Assembly (NCBI GenBank): GCA_023446675.1
Contig: JAEXPO010000275.1
Span: 1-6,605 of the forward strand
Source: Bacillota bacterium
GTDB taxonomy: Bacteria > Bacillota > Clostridia > DSM-8532
Reading direction: 5' to 3'
DNA: 6,605 nucleotides
The notes under the pieces were generated by a model. That model was not told where the DNA came from. It saw only the letters and a program-made list of their open reading frames with translations, and ran no database searches. Every line of letters begins with the position of its first letter. The stretch's first letter is position 1. Shown piece after piece: positions 1-5,823 of this stretch. Made by a program: the position numbers and the translations under genes.

Positions 1-270
1 TCAGCTATGGGCGTCTCTCTTTATGCTATGTTTATTGGGCTTTTAGTGCCTTCGGTAAAAAAATCACTGAAGGTTCTGGCCATTGTTATTCCTGCCGCAT
101 TGCTCTGCTATGCCTTAAGCCTTGTCATGGACAGAGGCTGGGCCATTATCCTGGCCACCCTTGGCGGCAGCGCCGTGGGTCTTGTTGTTAATGTGGAAAA
201 CGAGTCCGGCAATAAGGAGAGTATTGAAGCGGGAGCAGCGTTTACTGCAGAAAAAAAGGAGGTGGTATAA
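1..270 (+). CDS. azlC: AzlC family branched-chain amino acid exporter, large subunit (3' part only)
   Basis: This is the C-terminal 89 residues of an integral membrane protein; the frame is open to the left edge, so the true start lies outside the window. AzlC proteins are usually about 230-250 aa, so roughly the last third is present. Two to three hydrophobic segments can be seen, around residues 3-16, 24-42 and 46-62 of the visible part, followed by a polar, glutamate- and lysine-rich cytoplasmic-type tail of about 25 residues. The family identity comes from these segments together with the azlD gene 2 nt downstream. In Bacillus subtilis AzlC and AzlD together export branched-chain amino acids and confer 4-azaleucine resistance. 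The two genes are almost certainly cotranscribed. The first two thirds of the protein cannot be assessed. Confidence 0.85.
   Translation, partial: SAMGVSLYAMFIGLLVPSVKKSLKVLAIVIPAALLCYALSLVMDRGWAIILATLGGSAVGLVVNVENESGNKESIEAGAAFTAEKKEVV
256..265 (+). promoter_or_regulatory. azlD ribosome binding site inside the azlC end
   Basis: AAGGAGGTGG is a near-perfect Shine-Dalgarno sequence lying within the last codons of azlC. Its AGGAGG core ends 10 nt before the azlD ATG. The placement indicates translational coupling of the two subunits and fixes the azlD start. Confidence 0.85.
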
Positions 271-272
271 AA

Positions 273-575
273 ATGCCGGTTTTATGGATTATATTGGGTA
301 TGGCCATAGTAACTTATCTTCCAAGGCTTCTGCCTGCTGTCATGGTAGGAAGGATTAAGCTGCCGCCGTGGATGGAGCGCTGGCTTAAATGCGTGCCTTA
401 TGCCGCTTTAGCCGCCCTTATTATTCCCGGCATACTTACGGTAAGAGAGGATGCCCCATGGATAGGATTAGCGGCCGGAGGGGTCGCAGCTCTTCTCTCC
501 CTTATGAGAGTGCATGTGCTGTTTGTCATGGGTGCCTCCATACTGGCGGTTCTTCTTTTTGGGGTTCTGACATAA
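273..575 (+). CDS. azlD: AzlD family branched-chain amino acid exporter, small subunit
   Basis: A complete 100-aa small membrane protein, the usual AzlD length. It starts with a hydrophobic helix (about residues 3-15) that runs into the family hallmark TYLPRLLP (about 14-21). A loop with the PPWMERWLKCVPYAA stretch leads to a second helix (about 42-55, ALAALIIPGIL). Two more hydrophobic segments follow, around 62-78 and 81-98. AzlD is the partner of AzlC in exporting branched-chain amino acids across the cytoplasmic membrane. The ATG at 273 is chosen because of the strong ribosome site 10 nt upstream and the 2-nt gap from the azlC stop. No azlB-like regulator is visible here, but the upstream side of the operon is cut off. 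Substrate assignment rests on family knowledge alone. Confidence 0.93.
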   Translation: MPVLWIILGMAIVTYLPRLLPAVMVGRIKLPPWMERWLKCVPYAALAALIIPGILTVREDAPWIGLAAGGVAALLSLMRVHVLFVMGASILAVLLFGVLT

Positions 576-593
576 TTTGAAGCAGTGAAGGCC

Positions 594-628
594 TCCGCCG
601 GAAGGCGGATGAAATAACTTGTTATTTT
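594..628 (+). terminator. Possible weak terminator or 3' hairpins after azlCD
   Basis: TCCGCC (594-599) and GGCGGA (604-609) form a perfect 6-bp stem closed by a GGAA tetraloop of the stable GNRA class. A second AT-rich inverted repeat follows: AAATAAC at 612-618 and GTTATTT at 621-627. There is no U-run directly after the GC stem; only the TTATTTT at 622-628 is T-rich. The elements could terminate azlCD transcription or protect its 3' end, but this is not a textbook intrinsic terminator, so readthrough into the helicase gene is possible. Confidence 0.3.
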
Positions 629-647
629 AGCGCTTTTCAGCGATAAG
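619..647 (+). promoter_or_regulatory. Candidate promoter for the SNF2 helicase gene
   Basis: TTGTTA (619-624) and GATAAG (642-647) are spaced by 17 nt, each matching four of six sigma-A consensus bases. Transcription would begin near 654, about 30 nt before the helicase start. The match is modest, and it overlaps the AT-rich hairpin listed as a possible azlCD terminator. The spacer contains a small CGCT/AGCG hairpin (631-642). Confidence 0.3.
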
Positions 648-684
648 GTACAAACAAAGCCATAAACAGGAGTGGATTTAACGC

Positions 685-3600
685 ATGAGCCAAACCGAGG
701 CTTACACTATCAAGCTGTCGGAAGAGATAATAAAAGGAGAGTCCTACAGCACGGACAGCTATGAGGCCGGCCGCAAGCTTTACTTTGAGAAAGCGGTGGA
801 CTACCTTGAGATTAATTTAAATACCCTTGAGGTTCTTGGAAGTGTAGAGGAGGAAAGAGGGCAGGAGGCTGCCGCGCTCCGCTTTTCACCGGAAGGGGAG
901 CTTACAGGCTATGGCTGCTCCTGCCAAGAGTTTCGCCTTCATTACCGTGGGTGCAGGCATATTGTTGCTGTCATGCAGACCCTTTATGGCTATGTGAGGA
1001 CCATTGCCCTGCTTGTTTCTTCAAGGAAGGAGGCAGCGCGCACCTCCTCAAAGGCTGTATTTAATCCTGTGTCGGTCCTCAAAAAAAACGCAGGAGGCCT
1101 TTCGGCACCTGAAAAACCGGAAATATTCAGCTTTATGGAACGCTCTTCACTGCTTAATCAAAGGGATGAAGGCGTTTTTAAAGAGGATGAGGCGCATGCC
1201 GGGCATGGAGAGTCTTTAAAATCCCTGGCTTACAGAATGGATGACCGAACCCGGACCTTTTTCAATGCCTATTCACGGCTGAGCCGGGAAGAAATTGCCC
1301 AAGGGGTGGAGGACAAGCCTCTTATTCATATGGAACCACTGTTTTATGCCCGGCGGGATCATCGGAACGAAGGGGTTTATGAGCTGGAAATCAGCCTGGG
1401 CGACGACAAAATGTATTTAGTTAAAAATATGGTGCATTTCGTTCGTTCCATGATAAATGGCGAGCCTTATATACTGGGGAAGCATTTTACCTATGATCCG
1501 GCCCGAAGCCGCTGGGATCCATTGTCACAGGAGCTTGCGGACCTGCTTGTGAGCCTTCTTGCCGACAGTCGGCGCCTGACCAGAATGGAATCGGGTGAGG
1601 ATAGCCTTGGAAGCTGGGACAGGAAAATCACGTTAACGGATTGGGCTGTCAAATCCTTTTTGGGAATTATGTCAAAGCACGACAAAGCTTTCCCTTTCTT
1701 CCTTAATCAGGTTAGAGTGGGTCCGGTGACAGTCAAAAAGGAAGCACCCAATATAAAGCTTTTGCTAAGCGGTGTGGAGGGAGGCTTTAAGCTTACCTAC
1801 GGACCGGAGGCCCGTTCCCTTTTCCGGATGGATTACGAGGGGCGTTACCTTTGCTGCGACAGAAGCATCTATGAGGTGGATCCGAAAACAACGGCGCTGC
1901 TTCAGCCACTTATCCAATATGCTGCCGGGCGAAGGGATTCGGAGCTTTTTATACCGGAAGGCGCGGCGTCGCTTCTTTATTCAACAGTGGTGCCGGCCCT
2001 TGAAAAGGCTGCGGAGCTCACTGTGGACGAGGCCTTAAAGGAGAAGTACAAAAGAGAGCCGCTTTCCATTTCACTCCATCTGGATAAGGCTCAGGCGGAT
2101 AAAGAGGGAATCCGGCTTCAGGTGGATTTTATCTATGGCGAAACCCACTGTAATCCCCTGGTACCCGCCCTGCCGGAGGAGAAAGCCGGACCCGTTCTTG
2201 TGAGAAATATGCCAGTGGAGCGCAAGGTTATTGAGACTGTCCGGGGCTTTGGCTTTGAAATGGGCGGGGATTCCTATGTGCTTTTTGGGGAAGATGAGAT
2301 CTATGAATTTGTAAGAGAAGGCCTGCCGACTCTCCAGGCCTATGCCGATATTTTCTATTCAGAGGACTTCAAGGCGTTAAGAGTAAAGAAAAACGCCCGC
2401 TTCAAAACCCGGGTGGGCCTTGCGGCCGACGGCAGCTTCTTGGAGTTTGAGCTTGAAAATGAAGCGCTGATGCCTGGTGAGCTTAAAAACCTCCTTGCAG
2501 CCTACCGGATGAAAAAGAAATATTACAGGTTAAAGAAGTGTGGCTTTCTGCCCTTGGACGACGGTCATCTTGAAAGTCTGGAGAACCTCATGGGCAGGCT
2601 GGATCTGGATGAAAACGCATTGGCCCTCGGTTCTGTCCGCCTTCCCCGGTACCGGGCTTTTTACCTCGATAGTCTGGCCCGGGAGGATGAGAGCCTCACT
2701 CTTTCGGAAAGCCGGGACGTGAAGTACATGGTAAAGAGGATTAGCCGGCCCGGAGAGGTGGAGTATCCGGTGCCTGAAAGCATCAATTCGGTTCTGCGGG
2801 CTTATCAGAAGGTGGGCTTCCACTGGCTCTGCAGCCTTTCCGACTATGGCTTCGGCGGCATATTGGCCGATGACATGGGCCTGGGAAAAACCCTTCAGGT
2901 CATTGCGTTCCTGCTTTATAAAAAGCAATCCGGCCCTCAGCCTTTTTCACCCGCACTGGTTGTTGCCCCTACTTCCCTTGTGTATAACTGGCAGGAGGAG
3001 GTTCGGAAATTCACCGACGGCCTTAAGGTAACGGTCATATCCGGAGCCGCCAAGGAAAGGAAAAAGCAGCTGGAGGAAATGGAGGGAGCCGATCTGGTGG
3101 TCACCTCCTATGCCCTTATTAAGCGGGATATTGATTTTTATGAGGGCATCCGGTTTTCCTGCCTTATTCTGGATGAAGCCCAGCATATAAAGAATCCCTC
3201 AACCCTCAACGCCCAAACCGTAAAACGTATTGGAGCGGGGAATTATTTCGCCCTTACGGGAACGCCCATCGAAAATTCCCTTACCGAGCTCTGGTCGGTT
3301 TTCGATTTTCTTATGCCGGGCTATCTTCACAGCCACGGCCGTTTTGTTCAGTATTATGAGGCGCCTATTGTCAAGCAGCAGGATAACGGGGCGTTGAAGG
3401 ATCTGAGCAGGCATGTGAGGCCCTTTATCTTAAGAAGAATGAAAAAGGATGTGCTCAAGGAGCTGCCGGAGAAAACGGAGAGCCGGGTAGTGTGCCCCAT
3501 GGACGAAAAGCAGGAGGCGGTCTACTCCGCTTTCCTTGAGGATGCCCGGGAAAGGCTTGAAAAGGAAATTATGCCCAACGGGTATGAAAAAAGCCGGATT

Positions 3601-4188
3601 GAAATTCTCGCGCTTTTGACCCGGTTAAGGCAGATCTGCTGTCATCCCGCCTTGTTTATTGAAAACTATGACGGTGGCAGCGGCAAGATGGATTTGTTTC
3701 TTGAACTGGTGGAAAATGCTCTGGACGCGGGGCACCGTATCCTGGTGTTTTCTCAGTTTACGGCTATGCTGAATTTGGTGCGCCAGGCTCTTGAGGAGAA
3801 GGGCTGCACCTACTATTACCTGGACGGCAGCACTCCTGCAGGCGTTCGGATGGAAATGGTCAACAGCTTTAACAAGGGAGAAAAGGAACTGTTTCTGTTA
3901 TCCCTAAAAGCCGGAGGCACAGGGCTTAATCTTACCGGAGCGGACACGGTTATTCATCTGGATCCCTGGTGGAACCCGGCTGCGGAGGATCAGGCAACCG
4001 ACCGGGCCTACCGTATCGGCCAGAAAAATCCGGTAAGCGTTTACAAGCTGGTTACCCGGGGAACCATAGAGGAGAAAATTTATGAGCTCCAGAAACGGAA
4101 ACGGGAGCTGGTGGATGCGGTGATTACACCTGGGGAAAGCCTCCTGACCCACATGACGGAGGATGAGGTAAGAGGCCTGTTCTTTTAA
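685..4188 (+). CDS. SWIM zinc-finger / SNF2-family helicase (dsDNA translocase)
   Basis: A 1167-aa protein with three parts. Residues about 20-105 form a SWIM zinc finger with the CxC...CxH ligands C78, C80, C90 and H92. A variable linker follows, then a region of about 200-640 that corresponds in position to the bacterial SNF2-helicase-associated domain. Residues about 700-1150 are a complete SNF2 ATPase with these motifs: LRAYQ at 704-708, Walker A DDMGLGKT at 729-736 (K735), motif Ia APTSL at 761-765, motif II DEAQ at 830-833, motif III LTGTPIEN at 857-864, PFILRRMKKDV at 913-923, motif IV near 1018-1025, motif V SLKAGGTGLNL at 1073-1083, and motif VI QATDRAYRIGQ at 1103-1113 (R1107, R1110). 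DEAQ instead of DEAH is common in bacterial members. All catalytic motifs are intact, so it is probably an active ATP-dependent translocase on double-stranded DNA or nucleoprotein. The cellular role of this subgroup is poorly defined. AGGAGTGG at 668-675 supports the ATG, with slightly long spacing (12 nt from AGGAG). Confidence 0.96.
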   Translation: MSQTEAYTIKLSEEIIKGESYSTDSYEAGRKLYFEKAVDYLEINLNTLEVLGSVEEERGQEAAALRFSPEGELTGYGCSCQEFRLHYRGCRHIVAVMQTLYGYVRTIALLVSSRKEAARTSSKAVFNPVSVLKKNAGGLSAPEKPEIFSFMERSSLLNQRDEGVFKEDEAHAGHGESLKSLAYRMDDRTRTFFNAYSRLSREEIAQGVEDKPLIHMEPLFYARRDHRNEGVYELEISLGDDKMYLVKNMVHFVRSMINGEPYILGKHFTYDPARSRWDPLSQELADLLVSLLADSRRLTRMESGEDSLGSWDRKITLTDWAVKSFLGIMSKHDKAFPFFLNQVRVGPVTVKKEAPNIKLLLSGVEGGFKLTYGPEARSLFRMDYEGRYLCCDRSIYEVDPKTTALLQPLIQYAAGRRDSELFIPEGAASLLYSTVVPALEKAAELTVDEALKEKYKREPLSISLHLDKAQADKEGIRLQVDFIYGETHCNPLVPALPEEKAGPVLVRNMPVERKVIETVRGFGFEMGGDSYVLFGEDEIYEFVREGLPTLQAYADIFYSEDFKALRVKKNARFKTRVGLAADGSFLEFELENEALMPGELKNLLAAYRMKKKYYRLKKCGFLPLDDGHLESLENLMGRLDLDENALALGSVRLPRYRAFYLDSLAREDESLTLSESRDVKYMVKRISRPGEVEYPVPESINSVLRAYQKVGFHWLCSLSDYGFGGILADDMGLGKTLQVIAFLLYKKQSGPQPFSPALVVAPTSLVYNWQEEVRKFTDGLKVTVISGAAKERKKQLEEMEGADLVVTSYALIKRDIDFYEGIRFSCLILDEAQHIKNPSTLNAQTVKRIGAGNYFALTGTPIENSLTELWSVFDFLMPGYLHSHGRFVQYYEAPIVKQQDNGALKDLSRHVRPFILRRMKKDVLKELPEKTESRVVCPMDEKQEAVYSAFLEDARERLEKEIMPNGYEKSRIEILALLTRLRQICCHPALFIENYDGGSGKMDLFLELVENALDAGHRILVFSQFTAMLNLVRQALEEKGCTYYYLDGSTPAGVRMEMVNSFNKGEKELFLLSLKAGGTGLNLTGADTVIHLDPWWNPAAEDQATDRAYRIGQKNPVSVYKLVTRGTIEEKIYELQKRKRELVDAVITPGESLLTHMTEDEVRGLFF

Positions 4189-5072
4189 GGCTCCTGACGG
4201 CTGCCTTTGCGGTAGCCGGTGGGGGTGGTGCCCATATAATGCTTGAAAAGGCTTATAAAGTAGCTGGTGTTGTCAAAACCAACCTCCATGGCAATTTCAA
4301 TGATTTTCCGATCGTCTTCCTTAAGAAGGGCCGCCGCTTTGTTAACCCTGAAATAGTTCATATAGTCTACAGGGCTTTTATTGACCATTTCCTTGAAAAA
4401 CCGGCAAAAATGGCCTTCGCTCATGTTAATCTGGCTTGCAAGCTCTTCCAGCGTTATTTTCCTGCCATAGTGCTCATGAATATGGCTGAGTATCCTTTTG
4501 ATTCTTTCGGTTTTTTGAGTTTCCCGGGAGGTGCCGTCGTCGGGCCGGCCCCAGGTACCATTGGCTAAAAGCTGGGAAAGCATAAGCAATAAGAGGCCCT
4601 TAATCTTAATTTCATAGCAGGGGGCCTTTTCTTCGTACGCCGTAAAGAGCTCTCTTAAAGAGGCGGCAATGCTTTTTTCCCACGAGGTGCCGTGCTTCAT
4701 GTGCCGGGGCGGCAAAAGGAGCTTTTTATCCATGGGATCCAGATATTTTATACGAACGGAATCGTAGCCTTCACTTTTCAAAAAGGCCGGGTTAAACACC
4801 ACCGCCCGAAAGCTCCAGGGCTTGTCGTCGGCAGGATAGGCCGCATGGAGCTCGCCGCTGTTTATAAAAAGGACATGCCCGACATCCGCCTCATAAAAGG
4901 CCGTTTCAATTTGAAAAACGGCACGGCCCTCCGTGACTAAAAGCAGCTCCAGCTCGTCATGCCAATGGCAGTTCAGATTGCTGTTAGGGCCCCAATAGCT
5001 CATCCCGTAGGTTTCAAGGGGAAAAAGGATATCCCCGTGTATCCGGTTTTCCTTAAGAAAATGCTTGTCCAT
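4185..5072 (-). CDS. AraC family transcriptional regulator with N-terminal cupin domain
   Basis: A 295-aa cytoplasmic DNA-binding regulator. The N-terminal half is a cupin-like sensor: H36, H38 and E42 (HWHDELE) plus H76 sit where cupin metal or ligand residues are expected. A linker with a hydrophobic helix (about 153-171) follows. The C-terminal AraC/XylS domain spans about 190-290: first helix-turn-helix about 208-228 (LEELASQINMSEGHFCRFFK), second about 257-278, ending in the family signature GFDNTSYFISLFKHYMGTTPTGYR (265-288). Members with this layout usually respond to sugars or other small molecules; the ligand cannot be read from sequence. An in-frame TAG lies 6 nt before the ATG, so the start cannot be further upstream. 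The ribosome site is weak (only AGG nearby). The gene is divergent from the unknown small gene at 5318 and convergent with the helicase gene, overlapping it by 4 nt. Confidence 0.94.
   Translation of the reverse strand: MDKHFLKENRIHGDILFPLETYGMSYWGPNSNLNCHWHDELELLLVTEGRAVFQIETAFYEADVGHVLFINSGELHAAYPADDKPWSFRAVVFNPAFLKSEGYDSVRIKYLDPMDKKLLLPPRHMKHGTSWEKSIAASLRELFTAYEEKAPCYEIKIKGLLLLMLSQLLANGTWGRPDDGTSRETQKTERIKRILSHIHEHYGRKITLEELASQINMSEGHFCRFFKEMVNKSPVDYMNYFRVNKAAALLKEDDRKIIEIAMEVGFDNTSYFISLFKHYMGTTPTGYRKGSRQEP
4198..4218. other. Hairpin just past the convergent stop codons
   Basis: CGGCTGCC (4198-4205) and GGTAGCCG (4211-4218) pair as an 8-bp stem (one G-U wobble) around a 5-nt loop. It lies 10 nt downstream of the helicase stop and inside the last codons of the AraC gene. 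No T-run follows on either strand, so it is not a standard intrinsic terminator. It could shape the 3' end of the helicase mRNA, or may simply result from codon choice. Confidence 0.3.
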
Positions 5073-5078
5073 AGCCTA

Positions 5079-5108
5079 ATGTTAAAGCATGGGGGCGGTC
5101 AGGGTCAA
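5079..5108 (-). promoter_or_regulatory. Candidate promoter for the AraC regulator gene, implying little or no leader
   Basis: Reading the - strand, TTGACC (5108-5103) and TAACAT (5084-5079) are separated by 18 nt, with five of six and four of six consensus matches. A start 7 nt after the -10 would fall on the ATG at 5072, giving a leaderless or nearly leaderless mRNA. This fits the weak ribosome site. The GC-rich run in the spacer and the imperfect -10 keep confidence low. Confidence 0.25.
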
Positions 5109-5234
5109 ATGGAAGATTTGTTTTGTCTGCTTCATAACAGAATGTGCTTGGTATTTCCTGTTGAAGCTGCCATGAAATAAAAAATTTCGTTGGCCGCGGC
5201 AAAGGTCGCCCGCAGATTATTGGCCTGAATTTAC

Positions 5235-5263
5235 TTGCCCCGATGGCAGTCAGGTGGTAAACT
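5235..5263 (+). promoter_or_regulatory. Candidate promoter for the unknown 111-aa gene
   Basis: TTGCCC (5235-5240) and TAAACT (5258-5263) are spaced by exactly 17 nt, each matching four of six consensus bases. The predicted transcription start near 5270 falls inside the palindrome at 5266-5292, leaving a leader of about 48 nt before the ATG at 5318. Promoters needing an activator often have such imperfect boxes, which would fit control by a neighbouring regulator, but that is inference. Confidence 0.45.
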
Positions 5264-5265
5264 AA

Positions 5266-5292
5266 TCAGGGAGATTCAACCAATATCCCTGA
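5266..5292. promoter_or_regulatory. 27-bp near-perfect palindrome, probable operator or 5' mRNA hairpin
   Basis: TCAGGGAGATT (5266-5276) and AATATCCCTGA (5282-5292) are inverted repeats with ten of eleven positions paired. The single mismatch is G5273 against A5285, and the 5-nt centre is CAACC. The outer arms TCAGGGA/TCCCTGA are perfect, with half-sites about two helical turns apart. The element begins 3 nt after the -10 box of the small gene, so it overlaps the predicted transcription start. This is a typical place for a repressor operator; as RNA it would form a strong hairpin near the 5' end. No T-run follows, so it is not an intrinsic terminator. Confidence 0.6.
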
Positions 5293-5303
5293 CAACATAA
5301 GAA

Positions 5304-5308
5304 AAGGG
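5304..5308 (+). promoter_or_regulatory. Ribosome binding site deciding the start of the 111-aa gene
   Basis: AAGGG ends 9 nt before the ATG at 5318. The in-frame GTG at 5312 would leave only 3 nt of spacing from it, so ATG 5318 is preferred and the protein begins MKNIMFERDLL. Confidence 0.55.
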
Positions 5309-5317
5309 CAGGTGCTT

Positions 5318-5653
5318 ATGAAAAATATCATGTTTGAGCGTGATTTGCTATATCCCACCCAGGTTCCTGTTGAACCGGGTTGTGTCCATGTAATGGTGCT
5401 GCACCCTGATAAAGAGGGTGAAATTCCCATTGTCATTGAACCCAAAACAACCCACGCCCCCCTTGATTATGTGGAGGAAATCGTGGGAATACTTCAAGCC
5501 GATGTGTTTGACAGAATACGTATTGATGTGCGCAAAACCGGAGTGCTTTACTTTAAGGCCGGGGAAGCGGACGATCGTTATTTCCGGGTGCTTTACAAAG
5601 AAAAACAGGGCTATACGGTGGTCTCCGCGACGCAAGATGAGCTGCCCTTCTAA
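5318..5653 (+). CDS. Hypothetical protein, 111 aa, family not recognised
   Basis: I do not recognise this protein. It is small, soluble and acidic, with no signal peptide, membrane segment, metal-binding cysteine cluster or helix-turn-helix. The pattern suggests a compact alpha/beta fold: strand-like VHVMVL (about residues 21-26) and IPIVIEP (about 35-41), a helix with LDYVEEIVGIL (about 48-58), then strand-like RIRIDV, GVLYFK, YFRVLY and YTVVSA towards the C-terminus. It ends in DELPF. The coding reading is supported by the ribosome site, a plausible promoter and a protein-like residue pattern. An overlapping 95-aa antisense frame (5348-5635) lacks such support. The gene lies divergent to the AraC regulator gene and 170 nt before fba, which has its own predicted promoter, so it may be monocistronic. 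The GTG at 5312 (113 aa) is the alternative start. Confidence 0.78.
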   Translation: MKNIMFERDLLYPTQVPVEPGCVHVMVLHPDKEGEIPIVIEPKTTHAPLDYVEEIVGILQADVFDRIRIDVRKTGVLYFKAGEADDRYFRVLYKEKQGYTVVSATQDELPF

Positions 5654-5672
5654 GAGGACGGCGAATTTACTC

Positions 5673-5700
5673 TTGATCTGTCACGGGTTTCTGATAAAAT
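5673..5700 (+). promoter_or_regulatory. Candidate extended -10 promoter for fba
   Basis: TTGATC (5673-5678) and TAAAAT (5695-5700) are spaced by 16 nt. The -10 matches five of six consensus bases and is preceded by TG one base upstream (5692-5693), the extended -10 motif. Transcription would begin near 5707, giving an AT-rich leader of about 117 nt. A weaker pair, TTAATA (5768-5773) and TATGCT (5791-5796) with 17-nt spacing, could be a second start, although its leader would be only about 20 nt. Confidence 0.55.
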
Positions 5701-5823
5701 AATTTTGACAACGGTTTGTATATTAATTCACAAAGACAAGGGCCATAAAATCTGTCAGCATTAATTCTTAATATAGAGTTTTATTGCGTATATGCTATGA
5801 AAAAAGAAAAGGAGTTGAACAAA

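Noticed and set aside
830..833. DEAQ instead of DEAH in helicase motif II, as a sign of a degraded ATPase (residue numbers of the protein)
   Set aside because: DEAQ is common in bacterial SNF2 proteins and all other motifs are intact, so it is not a loss of function.
2530..2928. A 132-aa open frame on the - strand
   Set aside because: It is antisense to the helicase coding region, including the Walker A motif, and shows no family features of its own.
4239..4568. A 109-aa open frame on the + strand
   Set aside because: It is antisense to the helix-turn-helix region of the AraC regulator, which explains the open frame.
5312..5317. GTG at 5312 as start of the small gene
   Set aside because: Spacing from the AAGGG ribosome site would be only 3 nt. 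The ATG at 5318 has proper spacing.
5348..5635. A 95-aa open frame on the - strand within the unknown small gene
   Set aside because: It has a histidine-rich, irregular composition and no clear ribosome site. The + strand frame has a promoter, a ribosome site and a better residue pattern.
5705..5710. Perfect TTGACA as the -35 of an fba promoter
   Set aside because: No acceptable -10 lies 16-18 nt downstream (TCACAA falls there). The TTGATC/TAAAAT pair just upstream fits better.
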